A model generated the notes under the pieces. The model saw only the letters and a program-made list of their open reading frames with translations, did no database searches and had not been told where the DNA came from. DNA of 64,000 nucleotides, taken from positions 62,001 to 126,000 of the forward strand of contig CAKTOB010000002.1 in the NCBI GenBank assembly GCA_934589525.1, given 5' to 3'. Position numbers and translations under genes: made by a program. The DNA comes from an uncultured Oscillospiraceae bacterium. GTDB taxonomy: Bacteria > Bacillota > Clostridia > Oscillospirales > Oscillospiraceae. Positions within the stretch are counted from its first letter, which is position 1. The number at the start of each line of letters is the position of its first letter. This document shows, in pieces, positions 16,204-25,373 of the stretch.

Positions 16204-19200
16204 TTGGTTTCTCCTCCCTGCTCCGTCTTGCCGTAGACGGCATCGATGATTTCATGGATGTACTTGTATCCGGCGGTGCCGGGCTGATAGGTATTCTCGT
16301 TCTGTTTTGCGATATAGCCGATGGACCGGCTGACGCAGCCGCCGTAGAAGGTGACGGTTTCGCCGGTGGCAATATCCTTCAGGATGATGTAGGGCCGCAT
16401 GGTCAGCTCATCCTTGCAGTCCTCCAGGCTGAAGCCCACCAGGACATTGGTATACTGGACCGTTCCCCCCGCTCTTCCGAAAACAGGGTCAGCCTTGCCC
16501 TTTTTGTAGGCGAAGTTGTGGCTGTTGCTGTTTTCCAGGGTGGGGGTGCCGACGCCCCGCATGACCACAGTGCCGTACTCCTCCAGAGTATATCCCGCAA
16601 GACCGGCTTTGCTGATAAGGGCTTTTCTTGCGGCCTCGTTGACACCGGTGATCATGCGGATGCCCTTGGTACCGGTGAGGCGGATGGAGCAGCCGGCGTA
16701 GATCAGAAGATTCTCGAGTTCCGGGATTTCCGTCAGAACCGCGCCGGTATCCTTCTCCTCGATTCGATAGACCTTCATGCCTGTGGGGTAGTCCTTCCCG
16801 TCGGCATTCTTTCCGTAGGTATTGGTAGTCAGGACTTCGGCATTCTCCGGCAGCAGCATATGGCTGCCGCCGTCCGTATTAATGGGCTGCTTCTCGCCGT
16901 CGATCCAAGCCGTCGCCGGGTCTCCTCCAAGGTCCACGCCGCTCAAATCCAGATAGCGGTCATTGGCCGTAATGGCAGCGGTGGCGGTGGTCTGCTGGCC
17001 CTGTGCCGCCAGAACATAGTTGCCCTGTTCCGCGCCGCCCAGGGTCAGGCCGGTGATGTAAACCTGCTTGTCGCCCACGTTGGCATCCTCAAAAGAGCCT
17101 TCCGCGGTGACGGTGAGCTTGTCGCCGTCCACGTTGCCCTCCAGCCGCGCATTTTCGTAGCCAAAGGTCACCTGGGTGTTGCCGTCATAGGTCTTATTCT
17201 GGGCGGTGATACCGGAGACGGTGACGGGCCTGGGGGAAATACGGGCCGTCACGCCGGTGGGCTGGGTCAAAGCATAGTTTCCGGCATCCGTGCCGGTGAG
17301 GGTAAAGGGGGTGAAGGTCAGCCGGACCTTTTCCCCCTTGTCCTTGGAAACAAAGCTGGGGGTGCCGTTGACCAGCTGAACGTCGTCGCCCTTTACAAAC
17401 CCGCTGTGGGTCACGGTATCGAGCTTGGCGGTCAGCGTGCCGTCATAGGTCTTGTCCTTCGCCGTCACGGTCAGGGCAACGGGCTTGGGGGTAATGCTTG
17501 CCGTAATATCCCCGGGCTGGCCGGTAAGCTGATAGTTCTTTGCCGCCGGGCCCTCCAGGCTGAATCCGGTGAAGGTGACGGTCTTGTCGGCGCCTGCGTT
17601 CTTGTCGTCATAGGCAGCGGTGCCCACATGGAAGGTCAGGTTCTCGCCGTCAAAGTTGGCGGAAAGATGGCCATTGTCGGTGATCGTTGCATTGTCGGTG
17701 CCGTCGTAGACCTTGCTTGCCACGGCAACGTCCTGGACGGTCACGTCTTTCTTGGCAATGCTCCAATCCATGGTTGTCTCGCCGGTAAAGTTGCCGGTGC
17801 CCTGCAGGGTCATGGTGTAGTCCGTTGCATCCTTGCCGGTGTTGCCGGTGACCTTATAGGTCACTTCCCCGGTCACGCCGCTGACGGTAACGGAAGCGAT
17901 GTTTTGGGTCTGGTCTTCGCCGCTGTAAATCAGCTTGTCGCCCAGGCTGACGGTGGCGCCCTGAATGCTCTTTTGGGCAATGCTCCAGTTTGCCTTCGTC
18001 TTGCCGGTGAAGTTGCCGGTGCCGCGCAGGGTCATGGTGTAGTCCTTGGCATCCTTGCCGGTGTTGCCGGTGACCTTATAAGTCACATTCAGGCCCTCTA
18101 CGGTGACAGTTTTGACTTCCTTGGTCAGTACCTCACCGTTGTAGGTCAGGTCCGCCCCCAAGGTAACGTCGGCATCGGAAATATTCCTCGGGGCAATGGT
18201 TACAACCACGCCCTGGGCTTGGGTACCGTTGTAATTGCTGTTGCCCTCGACCTTGTACCAGACGGTGTAGCCGCCCGCCTGGGTGCCGGTGGGGACCTCT
18301 TCGCTGTAGGTGCCGTTTTCCTCCAAGCTGTAGACCAGCGTTCCACCGTCGGTGCTGCCGTCCTTGGCCAAGGTCTGGGCCGTGCCGTTATAGGTCAGGG
18401 TGTTGGCACTGGGCGGGGTAACGGTGGGGGTCGCCTTGTCAATGAAGAAGACCGTGGAGTGGTTCGGCGGCAGGGTGTAGTTGCCTGCCTTGTCCCCGAT
18501 AATGCGTTGGATGGTGGCCGTATGTCTACCGGCGTCCACTGCTCCGCCGGTAACTTCCAGTGTCAAGACATCCGTACCGAATGGATTTGCAACGGTTGCC
18601 ACCGGAGCCTGATTCTTGCCGTTGTAGGTCAGGGCCGCGCCGCTCCATTGGATTTGGATTTCTCTCTTCCCCACAGTCAGCGTGCCGGTCTTATAATCAA
18701 TTTTGTAGTTGTCGGAACTTAGGCCCTTGGGCGTGATGTCATAGCTGCCCACATCCTTGCCCGGAGCGTATTCACAGGTAAAGGTCAGGGGTCCGCCCAG
18801 CTTGCTTTCGTTTTCGCCTTCCACAAACCCCTCGTAGGTAACGGTGTAATCGGGGGCAACATCGCCGTAGGTAACGGTTTTGTTCTCGGCGGTAACGGTC
18901 AGCGGTTTCTTGCTGATGGTGAAGTCCACGGTCTCGCTCAAACCGTTGTAGTTGTCGGTTCCCTCCACGGTAAAGACTGCCTTGTAGCTGCCCGCATTGG
19001 TGGGGATGTCAGTTCCCAAGTTGTTATTGCCGTCCTGGGTAAAGTATTCCACCGCAGCGGTACCAAATTTCGCCGCGCCCATGGTGACGGTGGGTGTCTC
19101 TCCGTAGGTGCAGCCGGTGACGGTGGGAGTCGTTGTCCACTTGTTGTCCGTTGCCGCCTGGATTTGCCAAGTGGCGGAGGCGGAGCCGGTAAAGTTGCTG

Positions 19201-22200
19201 CTGTCCTTGGCGGTGACCGTCAGGAAGTAGGTTCCCACATCGGTGGCTTCCTTGTTACCGGAAACGGTATAGTCACCCTTGCCCAGGGTCAGACCGTCAA
19301 TCTTTACACCGGTAACGGCATTGGTCAGCACCTGGCCGGTGTAGATCTGGATGGGCTTTTCCAGGGTAACGGTTGCATCCGTGATGTCTTTCTTGGCAAT
19401 GCTCCAGGGCGCTTCCTTTGTGCCGGTAAAGTTGCCGGTGCCGGTAAAGGTCATCTTGTAGCTCCCGGCATTGGTGCCCTTGTCGCCGGTGACAGTATAC
19501 TCCACATCCAGGCCGTCCACCTTCACAGAGGTGACGCTCTGGGTCTGTTCCTGACCGTTGTAGGTCAGGCTGTCCCCCAGGGTGACAGCGGCATCCGAGA
19601 TGTTCTTCGGGGCGATGGTAAGCTGGACTTCCGTCTCCACAGGGTTGTAATTGACCAGGTCCTCCGGCGTAAAGACCACGGTCTTTTTGCCGCTGTCGCT
19701 GACATTCCTGGGGGCCGGGTCATCCTTCCAGCTCCACGTGCCCGGAACTTCCGCTTCGCCGAAGGTTGCCGTGCCGGTGATTTGGGCGGGGGAGACGGGT
19801 TCGCCGCTGTATGTCACGGTGATGTCATTGGCCTCCAGGGTGGGTGTATCCCGGTCAGTCAGGGTGATGACAATCTGCGCCTCAGCGTCGGCATAGTTGT
19901 CAGAGCCAACGGTCACGGGCAGTATCACGATGTTTCCGGGTTGGCCGCCGGTGATGGTGAAGGTCACCTTACCGTGAGGATCCACACTCCAGTCGACGGT
20001 CATGGGGCTCGTCGTGATCACAGGCTTCTTGGTATAGGTCAGCGTTCCCGCATTCGCAGGCATCCCAATATCTGCCAAGGACACTGTCTGCTCTGCGGTC
20101 ACGGTGTACTTCTGCTCGTGTGTCACATCGTACAGCCGCGGCGCTTCCGCCTTGGCGATGGAGAACTTCTCGGTGCCGGAAACGATGTAGTTGCCGCCGT
20201 CCTTGTCCGAGACGGTCACGATGGCGGTATCCACGCCCGCCTTGGTGTTGTTGGAATAGGAAACCGTGTACTCGCTTGCGGGGATCACCCTGCCGTCCTC
20301 ATCCGTGACGGTAACCTCCGGCTCCTGGGCAGTGCCGTCGTAGGTGCTGCCGGGCACAACCTGGATGATGGGGTTTGTCACGCTCTTCGGCGCAATGGTG
20401 AACTTCACACTGTCCATTTGAAGGGAATAGTTACTGTCGGTAATAAAAGGCATGGCGGTATATGTACCTGCATTGGTGGGCGCTGTTTCGGTGCGATCAT
20501 AAACCGTTCCGTCTGTGCCCTCGTATTCCAGCTTCACGGCAACCTCTTCCGTTCCCACAGGCTCCCAACCGGAGGACCAGGTAACGCTGCTTTTGATGGA
20601 TTCACCATAGGTGATGTCCTTTACGGTAAGCACACCCTGGAGTTCCTTTTTTGCTATGCTTGCCGTGATTGAGCTCGGCTGGGTGAGGGTATAGTTCTTC
20701 GCCCGGTCTCCCGTCAGAGTGAAACCGGAGAAGATAACGGTCTGCTTGCCCGCATTCTTGTTTTCGAAGTGTCCTTCGCCCTGGACAAGGGTCACCTGAT
20801 TCGCATCCTTCCGGCACACACCGTCCAGCTGACCGGGTTTGTCGATCTCCGCCTCAACGGTGCCGTCATAAGTCTTCTCCTTCACGGTGGTGCCGGTGAC
20901 GGTCAGGGGTTTGGGCGCAATCGTCACATTCAGATTCTGCATGTCGCTGTCTGCTTTGTCCCCGACGCCCTTCGCATAGTACCAGACGGTATAGGTCCCG
21001 GCGTTGGTCTTTTGGGGAAGGTCCGGAAGGTATGCGTAGGGTTTGCTACCGTCAGTGCTTACGCCATAATACATCGTGCCGCCCTCTCCGGCCTGCCCGG
21101 CATCGACCAGCACCTGTCGTGTGCCGTCATATATGAGGTCCGTTTTAGCGGTCGGAGATTTGATGATCTCCATCCGATTCTGTTTCAGCCAGAGCTCGTT
21201 GGTGTTTTTCAGGATGAATTTGTATCCTTCATTCTCGAGCGTCAGGTATTGGAGGCTCTCCTGGTCGCCGGTCGCAACTCTCATGTCTTCTGGTCTGCTG
21301 AAGTAAATATCCAGATGTGCGCCTGTCGTGAGCTTTGTGATCGACCGATGATCAGCGTTCTGGCCATTTATATATAGGTTGCCTTTACCGCTGCCTGTAT
21401 TCTCCGCGATTTTCGCCCCTCCGGACAACTGGCAGCTTACAGAGGTTCCGCCCATATACACACCTTTGCCATCTGCCCCAGCACTGTTGCCGGTGATGCT
21501 GCCGCCGGTCATGGTGAAGCTGCCGCTATACATGTAGACACCGCCACCGGCGTTTGCCGTGTTGCCGGAAACGGTGCCGCCGGTCATGTTGAAGCTGCCA
21601 TTTTGATACACATACACGCCGCCGCCATTTTCGTTTGCCGTGTTGTCGGAAATGGTGCCGCTCTCCATGGTGAAGCTGCCCCCATATACATACACGCCGC
21701 CGCCATCGCAATTTGCCGTGTTGCCGGAAATGGTGCCGCCGGTCATAGTGAAGGTGCCATTACTATTCACATACACGCCGCCGCCTGATTGCGCTTGGTT
21801 TCCGGAAATGGCACCGCCAGTCATGGTGAAGGTGCCAGAGTTATACACATACACGCCGCCACCACTGCCACTTGATACATTGTTTTTGGAAATGGCGCCG
21901 CCATTCATGTTGAAGATGCCACGCACATACACGCCGCCACCCTCTTTACCCCATGCACTGTTGCCGGAAATGGTACCGCTGTTCATGTTGCATATTCCAT
22001 TTTGTTTAATAGAAATCGCTCCGCCACCTTTTACGCAGGAAAAGCCATTAATGGTGACTCCTTCAATGGTCAGTGTGCCATTGTTCACATTAAAACATCG
22101 GAGATATTGTTGACTTCCCTCCTTTTTTAATGTGCCGTTCCTCACTGTAAATTCTCCAGAATCGAGCGTAAACACACCATATGGGTCCCCCTTATAATTA

Positions 22201-22955
22201 CCGTCGCGGCCACTGTAGGTGAGGGTGTGTCCACCCAAATCCAGAGTCATGTCCTTGTTGATTGTAATTCCTTTTTTAATATCGATGCTCTCCCCCAGTT
22301 GGATGGTGCCGCCAGATTGGAGCGTATTTATCGCATTTATAAGATCCGTCTCGCTGCTGACAGGGCCCTCCGCCAACGTCTCCGGCTCGTCAAAGCGCAC
22401 CTTTACTTCCAGCGCCGCTACGCCCTCTGCCAGGGTATAGCCCTCCGGCAGGGTGGTCACAAAGGTATAGTCCCCGGTGAAGGCGCCCCCGGCGGGGTAG
22501 CCTTCGCAGGTCCAGGGGCCCAGAGGAAGGGTCTCCTCCGCCCCCTCCACCGTGGCCAGAATGGCCCTGGGCAGGGCGCCGGTCAGAAGCTCCATGGCAA
22601 TGGGCTCCTCCTGGGTGGCGGAGAGATACACCTCCCCGGTCACCGGGTCCAGAATCCGGTCTTCCTCCTCCTCCGGCTGCACCCAGGTCCAGGCGGTGAC
22701 GGTTTTCCCCACCTGGGCCGCTTCCAGCGCCGCCAGCGCCGCCCCCGCCGCCTGATAAGGGGCCAGGTCCACCAGGGCCTGATCCTCCTGGGGCAGCAGG
22801 GCAAAGCTTTCCGTGATCGTCTCCAGCTGGAGCTTCACCAAAACCCCATTCTCCCGGGTGATCTCCCCCGCCCCGGGCAGCCCATCGATCAGCCCCTGCA
22901 CGATTTCAACATCCCGGCACCGCGGGCACGCCGCCCCCTGGGCCCCATGGGGCAC
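16200..22955 (-). CDS. Giant surface protein, main part (beta-helix and MBG repeats); 5' end lost by frameshift
   Basis: A 2251-aa frame that has no ribosome-binding site of its own. It is almost certainly the continuation of the 22889-23476 frame. Domains seen: a helical lead-in with 'VEIVQGLIDGLPG' (residues about 15-190); a right-handed beta-helix region at about 205-545, built from 'GGGVYV...GTFTMTGGTISGN' repeats; then about twenty 70-90-residue MBG-type beta domains ('LTYNG', 'KTYDGT', 'ATDYTMTLQGTGNFTG') to about 2010; and a C-terminal domain ('IRLTGTKGIRMITGVNEAARK') to the end. There is no LPXTG motif or terminal membrane anchor, so its attachment is unclear. It is probably an adhesin or wall-associated fibre. 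Confidence 0.85.
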   Translation of the reverse strand: MPHGAQGAACPRCRDVEIVQGLIDGLPGAGEITRENGVLVKLQLETITESFALLPQEDQALVDLAPYQAAGAALAALEAAQVGKTVTAWTWVQPEEEEDRILDPVTGEVYLSATQEEPIAMELLTGALPRAILATVEGAEETLPLGPWTCEGYPAGGAFTGDYTFVTTLPEGYTLAEGVAALEVKVRFDEPETLAEGPVSSETDLINAINTLQSGGTIQLGESIDIKKGITINKDMTLDLGGHTLTYSGRDGNYKGDPYGVFTLDSGEFTVRNGTLKKEGSQQYLRCFNVNNGTLTIEGVTINGFSCVKGGGAISIKQNGICNMNSGTISGNSAWGKEGGGVYVRGIFNMNGGAISKNNVSSGSGGGVYVYNSGTFTMTGGAISGNQAQSGGGVYVNSNGTFTMTGGTISGNTANCDGGGVYVYGGSFTMESGTISDNTANENGGGVYVYQNGSFNMTGGTVSGNTANAGGGVYMYSGSFTMTGGSITGNSAGADGKGVYMGGTSVSCQLSGGAKIAENTGSGKGNLYINGQNADHRSITKLTTGAHLDIYFSRPEDMRVATGDQESLQYLTLENEGYKFILKNTNELWLKQNRMEIIKSPTAKTDLIYDGTRQVLVDAGQAGEGGTMYYGVSTDGSKPYAYLPDLPQKTNAGTYTVWYYAKGVGDKADSDMQNLNVTIAPKPLTVTGTTVKEKTYDGTVEAEIDKPGQLDGVCRKDANQVTLVQGEGHFENKNAGKQTVIFSGFTLTGDRAKNYTLTQPSSITASIAKKELQGVLTVKDITYGESIKSSVTWSSGWEPVGTEEVAVKLEYEGTDGTVYDRTETAPTNAGTYTAMPFITDSNYSLQMDSVKFTIAPKSVTNPIIQVVPGSTYDGTAQEPEVTVTDEDGRVIPASEYTVSYSNNTKAGVDTAIVTVSDKDGGNYIVSGTEKFSIAKAEAPRLYDVTHEQKYTVTAEQTVSLADIGMPANAGTLTYTKKPVITTSPMTVDWSVDPHGKVTFTITGGQPGNIVILPVTVGSDNYADAEAQIVITLTDRDTPTLEANDITVTYSGEPVSPAQITGTATFGEAEVPGTWSWKDDPAPRNVSDSGKKTVVFTPEDLVNYNPVETEVQLTIAPKNISDAAVTLGDSLTYNGQEQTQSVTSVKVDGLDVEYTVTGDKGTNAGSYKMTFTGTGNFTGTKEAPWSIAKKDITDATVTLEKPIQIYTGQVLTNAVTGVKIDGLTLGKGDYTVSGNKEATDVGTYFLTVTAKDSSNFTGSASATWQIQAATDNKWTTTPTVTGCTYGETPTVTMGAAKFGTAAVEYFTQDGNNNLGTDIPTNAGSYKAVFTVEGTDNYNGLSETVDFTISKKPLTVTAENKTVTYGDVAPDYTVTYEGFVEGENESKLGGPLTFTCEYAPGKDVGSYDITPKGLSSDNYKIDYKTGTLTVGKREIQIQWSGAALTYNGKNQAPVATVANPFGTDVLTLEVTGGAVDAGRHTATIQRIIGDKAGNYTLPPNHSTVFFIDKATPTVTPPSANTLTYNGTAQTLAKDGSTDGGTLVYSLEENGTYSEEVPTGTQAGGYTVWYKVEGNSNYNGTQAQGVVVTIAPRNISDADVTLGADLTYNGEVLTKEVKTVTVEGLNVTYKVTGNTGKDAKDYTMTLRGTGNFTGKTKANWSIAQKSIQGATVSLGDKLIYSGEDQTQNIASVTVSGVTGEVTYKVTGNTGKDATDYTMTLQGTGNFTGETTMDWSIAKKDVTVQDVAVASKVYDGTDNATITDNGHLSANFDGENLTFHVGTAAYDDKNAGADKTVTFTGFSLEGPAAKNYQLTGQPGDITASITPKPVALTVTAKDKTYDGTLTAKLDTVTHSGFVKGDDVQLVNGTPSFVSKDKGEKVRLTFTPFTLTGTDAGNYALTQPTGVTARISPRPVTVSGITAQNKTYDGNTQVTFGYENARLEGNVDGDKLTVTAEGSFEDANVGDKQVYITGLTLGGAEQGNYVLAAQGQQTTATAAITANDRYLDLSGVDLGGDPATAWIDGEKQPINTDGGSHMLLPENAEVLTTNTYGKNADGKDYPTGMKVYRIEEKDTGAVLTEIPELENLLIYAGCSIRLTGTKGIRMITGVNEAARKALISKAGLAGYTLEEYGTVVMRGVGTPTLENSNSHNFAYKKGKADPVFGRAGGTVQYTNVLVGFSLEDCKDELTMRPYIILKDIATGETVTFYGGCVSRSIGYIAKQNENTYQPGTAGYKYIHEIIDAVYGKTEQGGETK

Positions 22956-23476
22956 AGCTCCTCCGCGGGCTCCGTTGCCTGGGTGGGCTCGGTGGGCTTG
23001 GTGGGCTCCGTGGGCTCCGTGGCCTCGGTAGGCTTCGTGGGCTCGGAGGGGTCAGAAGGCTCCGTGCCCCCGCTGGTGCCCGTGGCTCCGGTGGTGCCCG
23101 TGGTTCCGGCGTTGGCCGGGTCTCCGTTGTTGGTCGTGGCACCGGCGTTGGCCGGGTCGCCGGTATTGGCCGGGTCACCGGTATTGGCCGGGTCTCCGGC
23201 ATTGGCCGGGTCACCAACATTGGCCGGGTCGCCGGTATTGGCCGGGTCACCGGTATTGGCCGTGTCTACGGTATTGGCCGGGTCTCCGGCATTGGCCGGG
23301 CCACCGGCATTGGCCGGGTCTCCGGCGTCTCCCATAGATTCAGGGACCTGGGCGGCCTCGGTCACGACCTCCGTCCCCTCCTCCGCAAACCCCGCCAGAG
23401 GCATAGACTGCCCCATCATGCACAGGCACAGCGCCAGCGCGCAAATTCTGCGCAGGGTTTCCGATACTTTTCTCAT
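22889..23476 (-). CDS. N-terminal part of the giant surface protein (signal peptide and repeats), out of frame with the rest
   Basis: 195 aa as read. Seen: signal peptide 'RRICALALCLCMMGQSMPLAGFAEE', about twelve GDPANT/GDPANA hexapeptide repeats, then a 'PTKPTEATEPTEPT' stretch, then 'EELCPMGP' and a nonsense tail. One extra C in the CCCC run (G-run 22949-22952 on the plus strand) would turn this into 'EELCPHGAQ', joining directly to the 2251-aa frame. ATG 23476 has AAGGAG 9 bases upstream and a consensus promoter behind it. Either the allele is broken, or phase-variable, or there is a sequencing error. Confidence 0.8.
   Translation of the reverse strand: MRKVSETLRRICALALCLCMMGQSMPLAGFAEEGTEVVTEAAQVPESMGDAGDPANAGGPANAGDPANTVDTANTGDPANTGDPANVGDPANAGDPANTGDPANTGDPANAGATTNNGDPANAGTTGTTGATGTSGGTEPSDPSEPTKPTEATEPTEPTKPTEPTQATEPAEELCPMGPRGRRARGAGMLKSCRG
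23090..23340 (-). repeat. 18-bp minisatellite encoding GDPANx hexapeptides
   Basis: About twelve in-frame copies of an 18-bp unit (plus-strand form GGCCGGGTCACCGGTATT, with variants at the third and sixth codon). Length is always a multiple of three bases, so copy-number change alters the stalk length without a frameshift. Confidence 0.85.
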
Positions 23477-23529
23477 AAACAGCAGCTCCTTTCGCGCCCC
23501 CACCCGGGGGCCGCAGCTTTCTGCCTAAT

Positions 23530-23558
23530 AAAATACCACAAACCCTTCCCTTTTTCAA
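23530..23558 (-). promoter_or_regulatory. Promoter of the giant surface protein operon
   Basis: TTGAAA (23558-23553), 17 bp, TATTTT (23535-23530), about 45 bp before the ATG at 23476. Confidence 0.6.
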
Positions 23559-23579
23559 GCGTTTTGGGACGAATCGCAT

Positions 23580-24508
23580 TTTAGAGGGACGAATAGTCGA
23601 ACATTCTCCAAAAAGCCGTTTTTCGTCCCCAAAATATCGATTCGTCCCAAAATTGCAGCCGCAGCACCCACATTGTCCAGCGGAATACCCATTGGCCGAT
23701 ACGGCTCAAAAACCTAAACGCAGCGGGCGGCAGATTGCCGATGGAATTATGGTGTGATTGCCCCCGGCAATCAATTGATTTTGATTCGCTGCGCGGAGCA
23801 CCACCCCTACAATACATTTGTTTCGTATTTCCACATTTTACCGATTCTATTACCGATTTGCGTTCTAAAAAATGCTAAAAACGCTGTACATTGACGTAGG
23901 GGCGGCAATCTGCCGCCCGCCACGTTTCGAATATAACCTGTACGGTTGAACGGAACCACACAATGTAGCGGCGATGATCCATCGCCATAAAACGTTGCAA
24001 ATTCAACCTGTGCGGTTGTACGGAACCACCCACCCGACATGTCATTCCGAGGGAGCGCAGCGAGTCGAGGAATCTTCTCAAGCAGCAAGTTTTACCTTGT
24101 GTTGGTTCATTGAACAACGTGGTGGATTCCTCCGCTCGCTTTGCTCGGTCGGAACGACATACGTTTTTGGGTTTGGTCGTTACAAATTCAAATGTACCAC
24201 GATTCCGGCCCCGGGGGGCCGGATGGCGGCAGATTGCCGCCGCTACACTGGATTCGTCCATTGTGATACCATTTGTTCGATACAGTTCAATTATCGAAAC
24301 GTGGCGGGCGGCAGGTTGCCGGTGGAATTATGGTGTGATTGCCCCCGGCAATCAATTGATTTTGATTCGCTGCGCGAAGCACCACCCCTACAATACATTT
24401 GTTTTGTATTTCCACATTTTTGACGTTTCCATCCTTGATTTGCGTTCTATAAAATGCCAAAAACAACGTACCTTGACGTAGGGGCGGCAAGGTTGCCGCC
24501 CCTACATA
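23580..24508. repeat. Mosaic intergenic repeat cluster 3
   Basis: There is no gene in about 930 bp. The GGCGGGCGGCAGATTGCCG arm occurs at 23725-23743. It is interrupted by a nested unit ('gattgcccccggcaatcaattgattttgattcgctgcgc' type, 23755-23800) and closes at about 23895-23925. The same nested unit returns at 24330-24380. A GCGGCGATGAT hairpin lies at 23966-23990, and the 'gtcattccgag...tcggaacgac' inverted unit at 24040-24160. The start of the cluster (23585-23650) carries three 'ttcgtccc/gggacgaa' boxes of its own. Confidence 0.8.
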
Positions 24509-25291
24509 TTACTGGGCCAGGCGGCTCAGGTAGAGGATCATGGCTTTTTCTGCCTGGGACGGGGTGTTGCCAAAGCGGACGGTGCTGATGTCAAAGAGGA
24601 TACAGCCGCAGTGGCCGGGGAAGGTGGGGAAGCTGATGACCTTGATATAGGTGTCGATCTCCGGGGAATAATCAACGATTTCCAGGGTCTCCCCGAACAG
24701 GGCGGAACGCTCGTAAGACCTTAGCCATTTGGAATCCATATTGGAAAAAAGGCTTCCGAAGGACGCGCCGATCATGGTTTCCAGGGGCAGCTTTTCCAGC
24801 TGGGCCAGGGCCGGATTTCCGTAGCGGAAAATCCAGTCTACGGCGTTGTTTTGCTCGTCAAACACCATTTCAATATCCGTAAAGGCAAAGGGCATGGTGT
24901 CAAACACCCGGAAATAGGAATGGTAATCCTCCCGGGTGGTCAGGCCGTTTTCCTCCGGCATGGAGCGAAGCAGAGCCTTCTTCCGGTTCCGAAGCTCCGA
25001 CTGAAGATAGCTTTTTTTGTTGGAAACATAGTTCAGTGTCTCGCCGTTGCTCAGGTTCACCGTATCCGTCACATCATGAATGGCCCGGACGGAGACCAGG
25101 GTGCTGCGATGGATCTTCAAAAAATCCGGCCCCAGCTGCTCCTCCAACTGGGCCATGGTCACCCGAACCTCCTGAACCTTCCCCCCGGCCAGATGGAACT
25201 CCGCATAGTTCCGCTTCATGGTGATATAAAGCACCACCGCCGGGTCCAACTGGCTCCCATCAGGGAAATGGAGCATCGTTTTTTCTTTCAT
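24509..25291 (-). CDS. LytTR DNA-binding regulator with C-terminal PAS-like sensor
   Basis: A 260-aa cytoplasmic regulator. Seen: an N-terminal LytTR domain (residues about 5-105) with 'ILYITMKRNYAEFHL'-like first strands, 'FLKIHRSTLVSVRAIHDV' and 'VSNKKSYLQSELRNRKK'; then a segment at about 120-240 with 'YFRVFDTMPFAFTDIEMVFDE', 'WIFRYGNPALAQLEKLPLETMIG' and 'FGETLEIVDYSPEIDTYIKVISFP', which is a PAS-like fold. DNA-binding domain first and sensor last is the reverse of the usual order. The start at 25291 follows AGGAGGAGACC. It is 82 bp after lysS with a terminator between. Ligand and targets are unknown. Confidence 0.85.
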   Translation of the reverse strand: MKEKTMLHFPDGSQLDPAVVLYITMKRNYAEFHLAGGKVQEVRVTMAQLEEQLGPDFLKIHRSTLVSVRAIHDVTDTVNLSNGETLNYVSNKKSYLQSELRNRKKALLRSMPEENGLTTREDYHSYFRVFDTMPFAFTDIEMVFDEQNNAVDWIFRYGNPALAQLEKLPLETMIGASFGSLFSNMDSKWLRSYERSALFGETLEIVDYSPEIDTYIKVISFPTFPGHCGCILFDISTVRFGNTPSQAEKAMILYLSRLAQ

Positions 25292-25311
25292 ATGGTCTCC
25301 TCCTATGGTTT

Positions 25312-25343
25312 TAAAAAGCCCCCGCCCTTTCGGGCAGGGGCCT
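25312..25343 (-). terminator. Terminator of the greA-lysS operon
   Basis: GGCCCCTGCCCG against CGGGCGGGGGC with a 3-4 base loop, followed in minus direction by TTTTTAAAA. A strong intrinsic terminator. Confidence 0.9.
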
Positions 25344-25373
25344 CAAGCATCTATGGGGCGAAACGCCTGTTTC

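Noticed and set aside
16092-18722. 876-codon plus-strand frame opposite the giant surface protein
   Set aside because: Antisense shadow of a long repetitive GC-rich gene; no ribosome-binding site, low-complexity Gly/Ala/Val product.
21480-22090. Periodic repeats that might be a DNA-level array
   Set aside because: They encode the GGGVYV...TMTGG beta-helix turns of the surface protein.
23090-23340. CRISPR-like periodic repeat
   Set aside because: The 18-bp units are contiguous without spacers and encode GDPANx in frame; a coding minisatellite.
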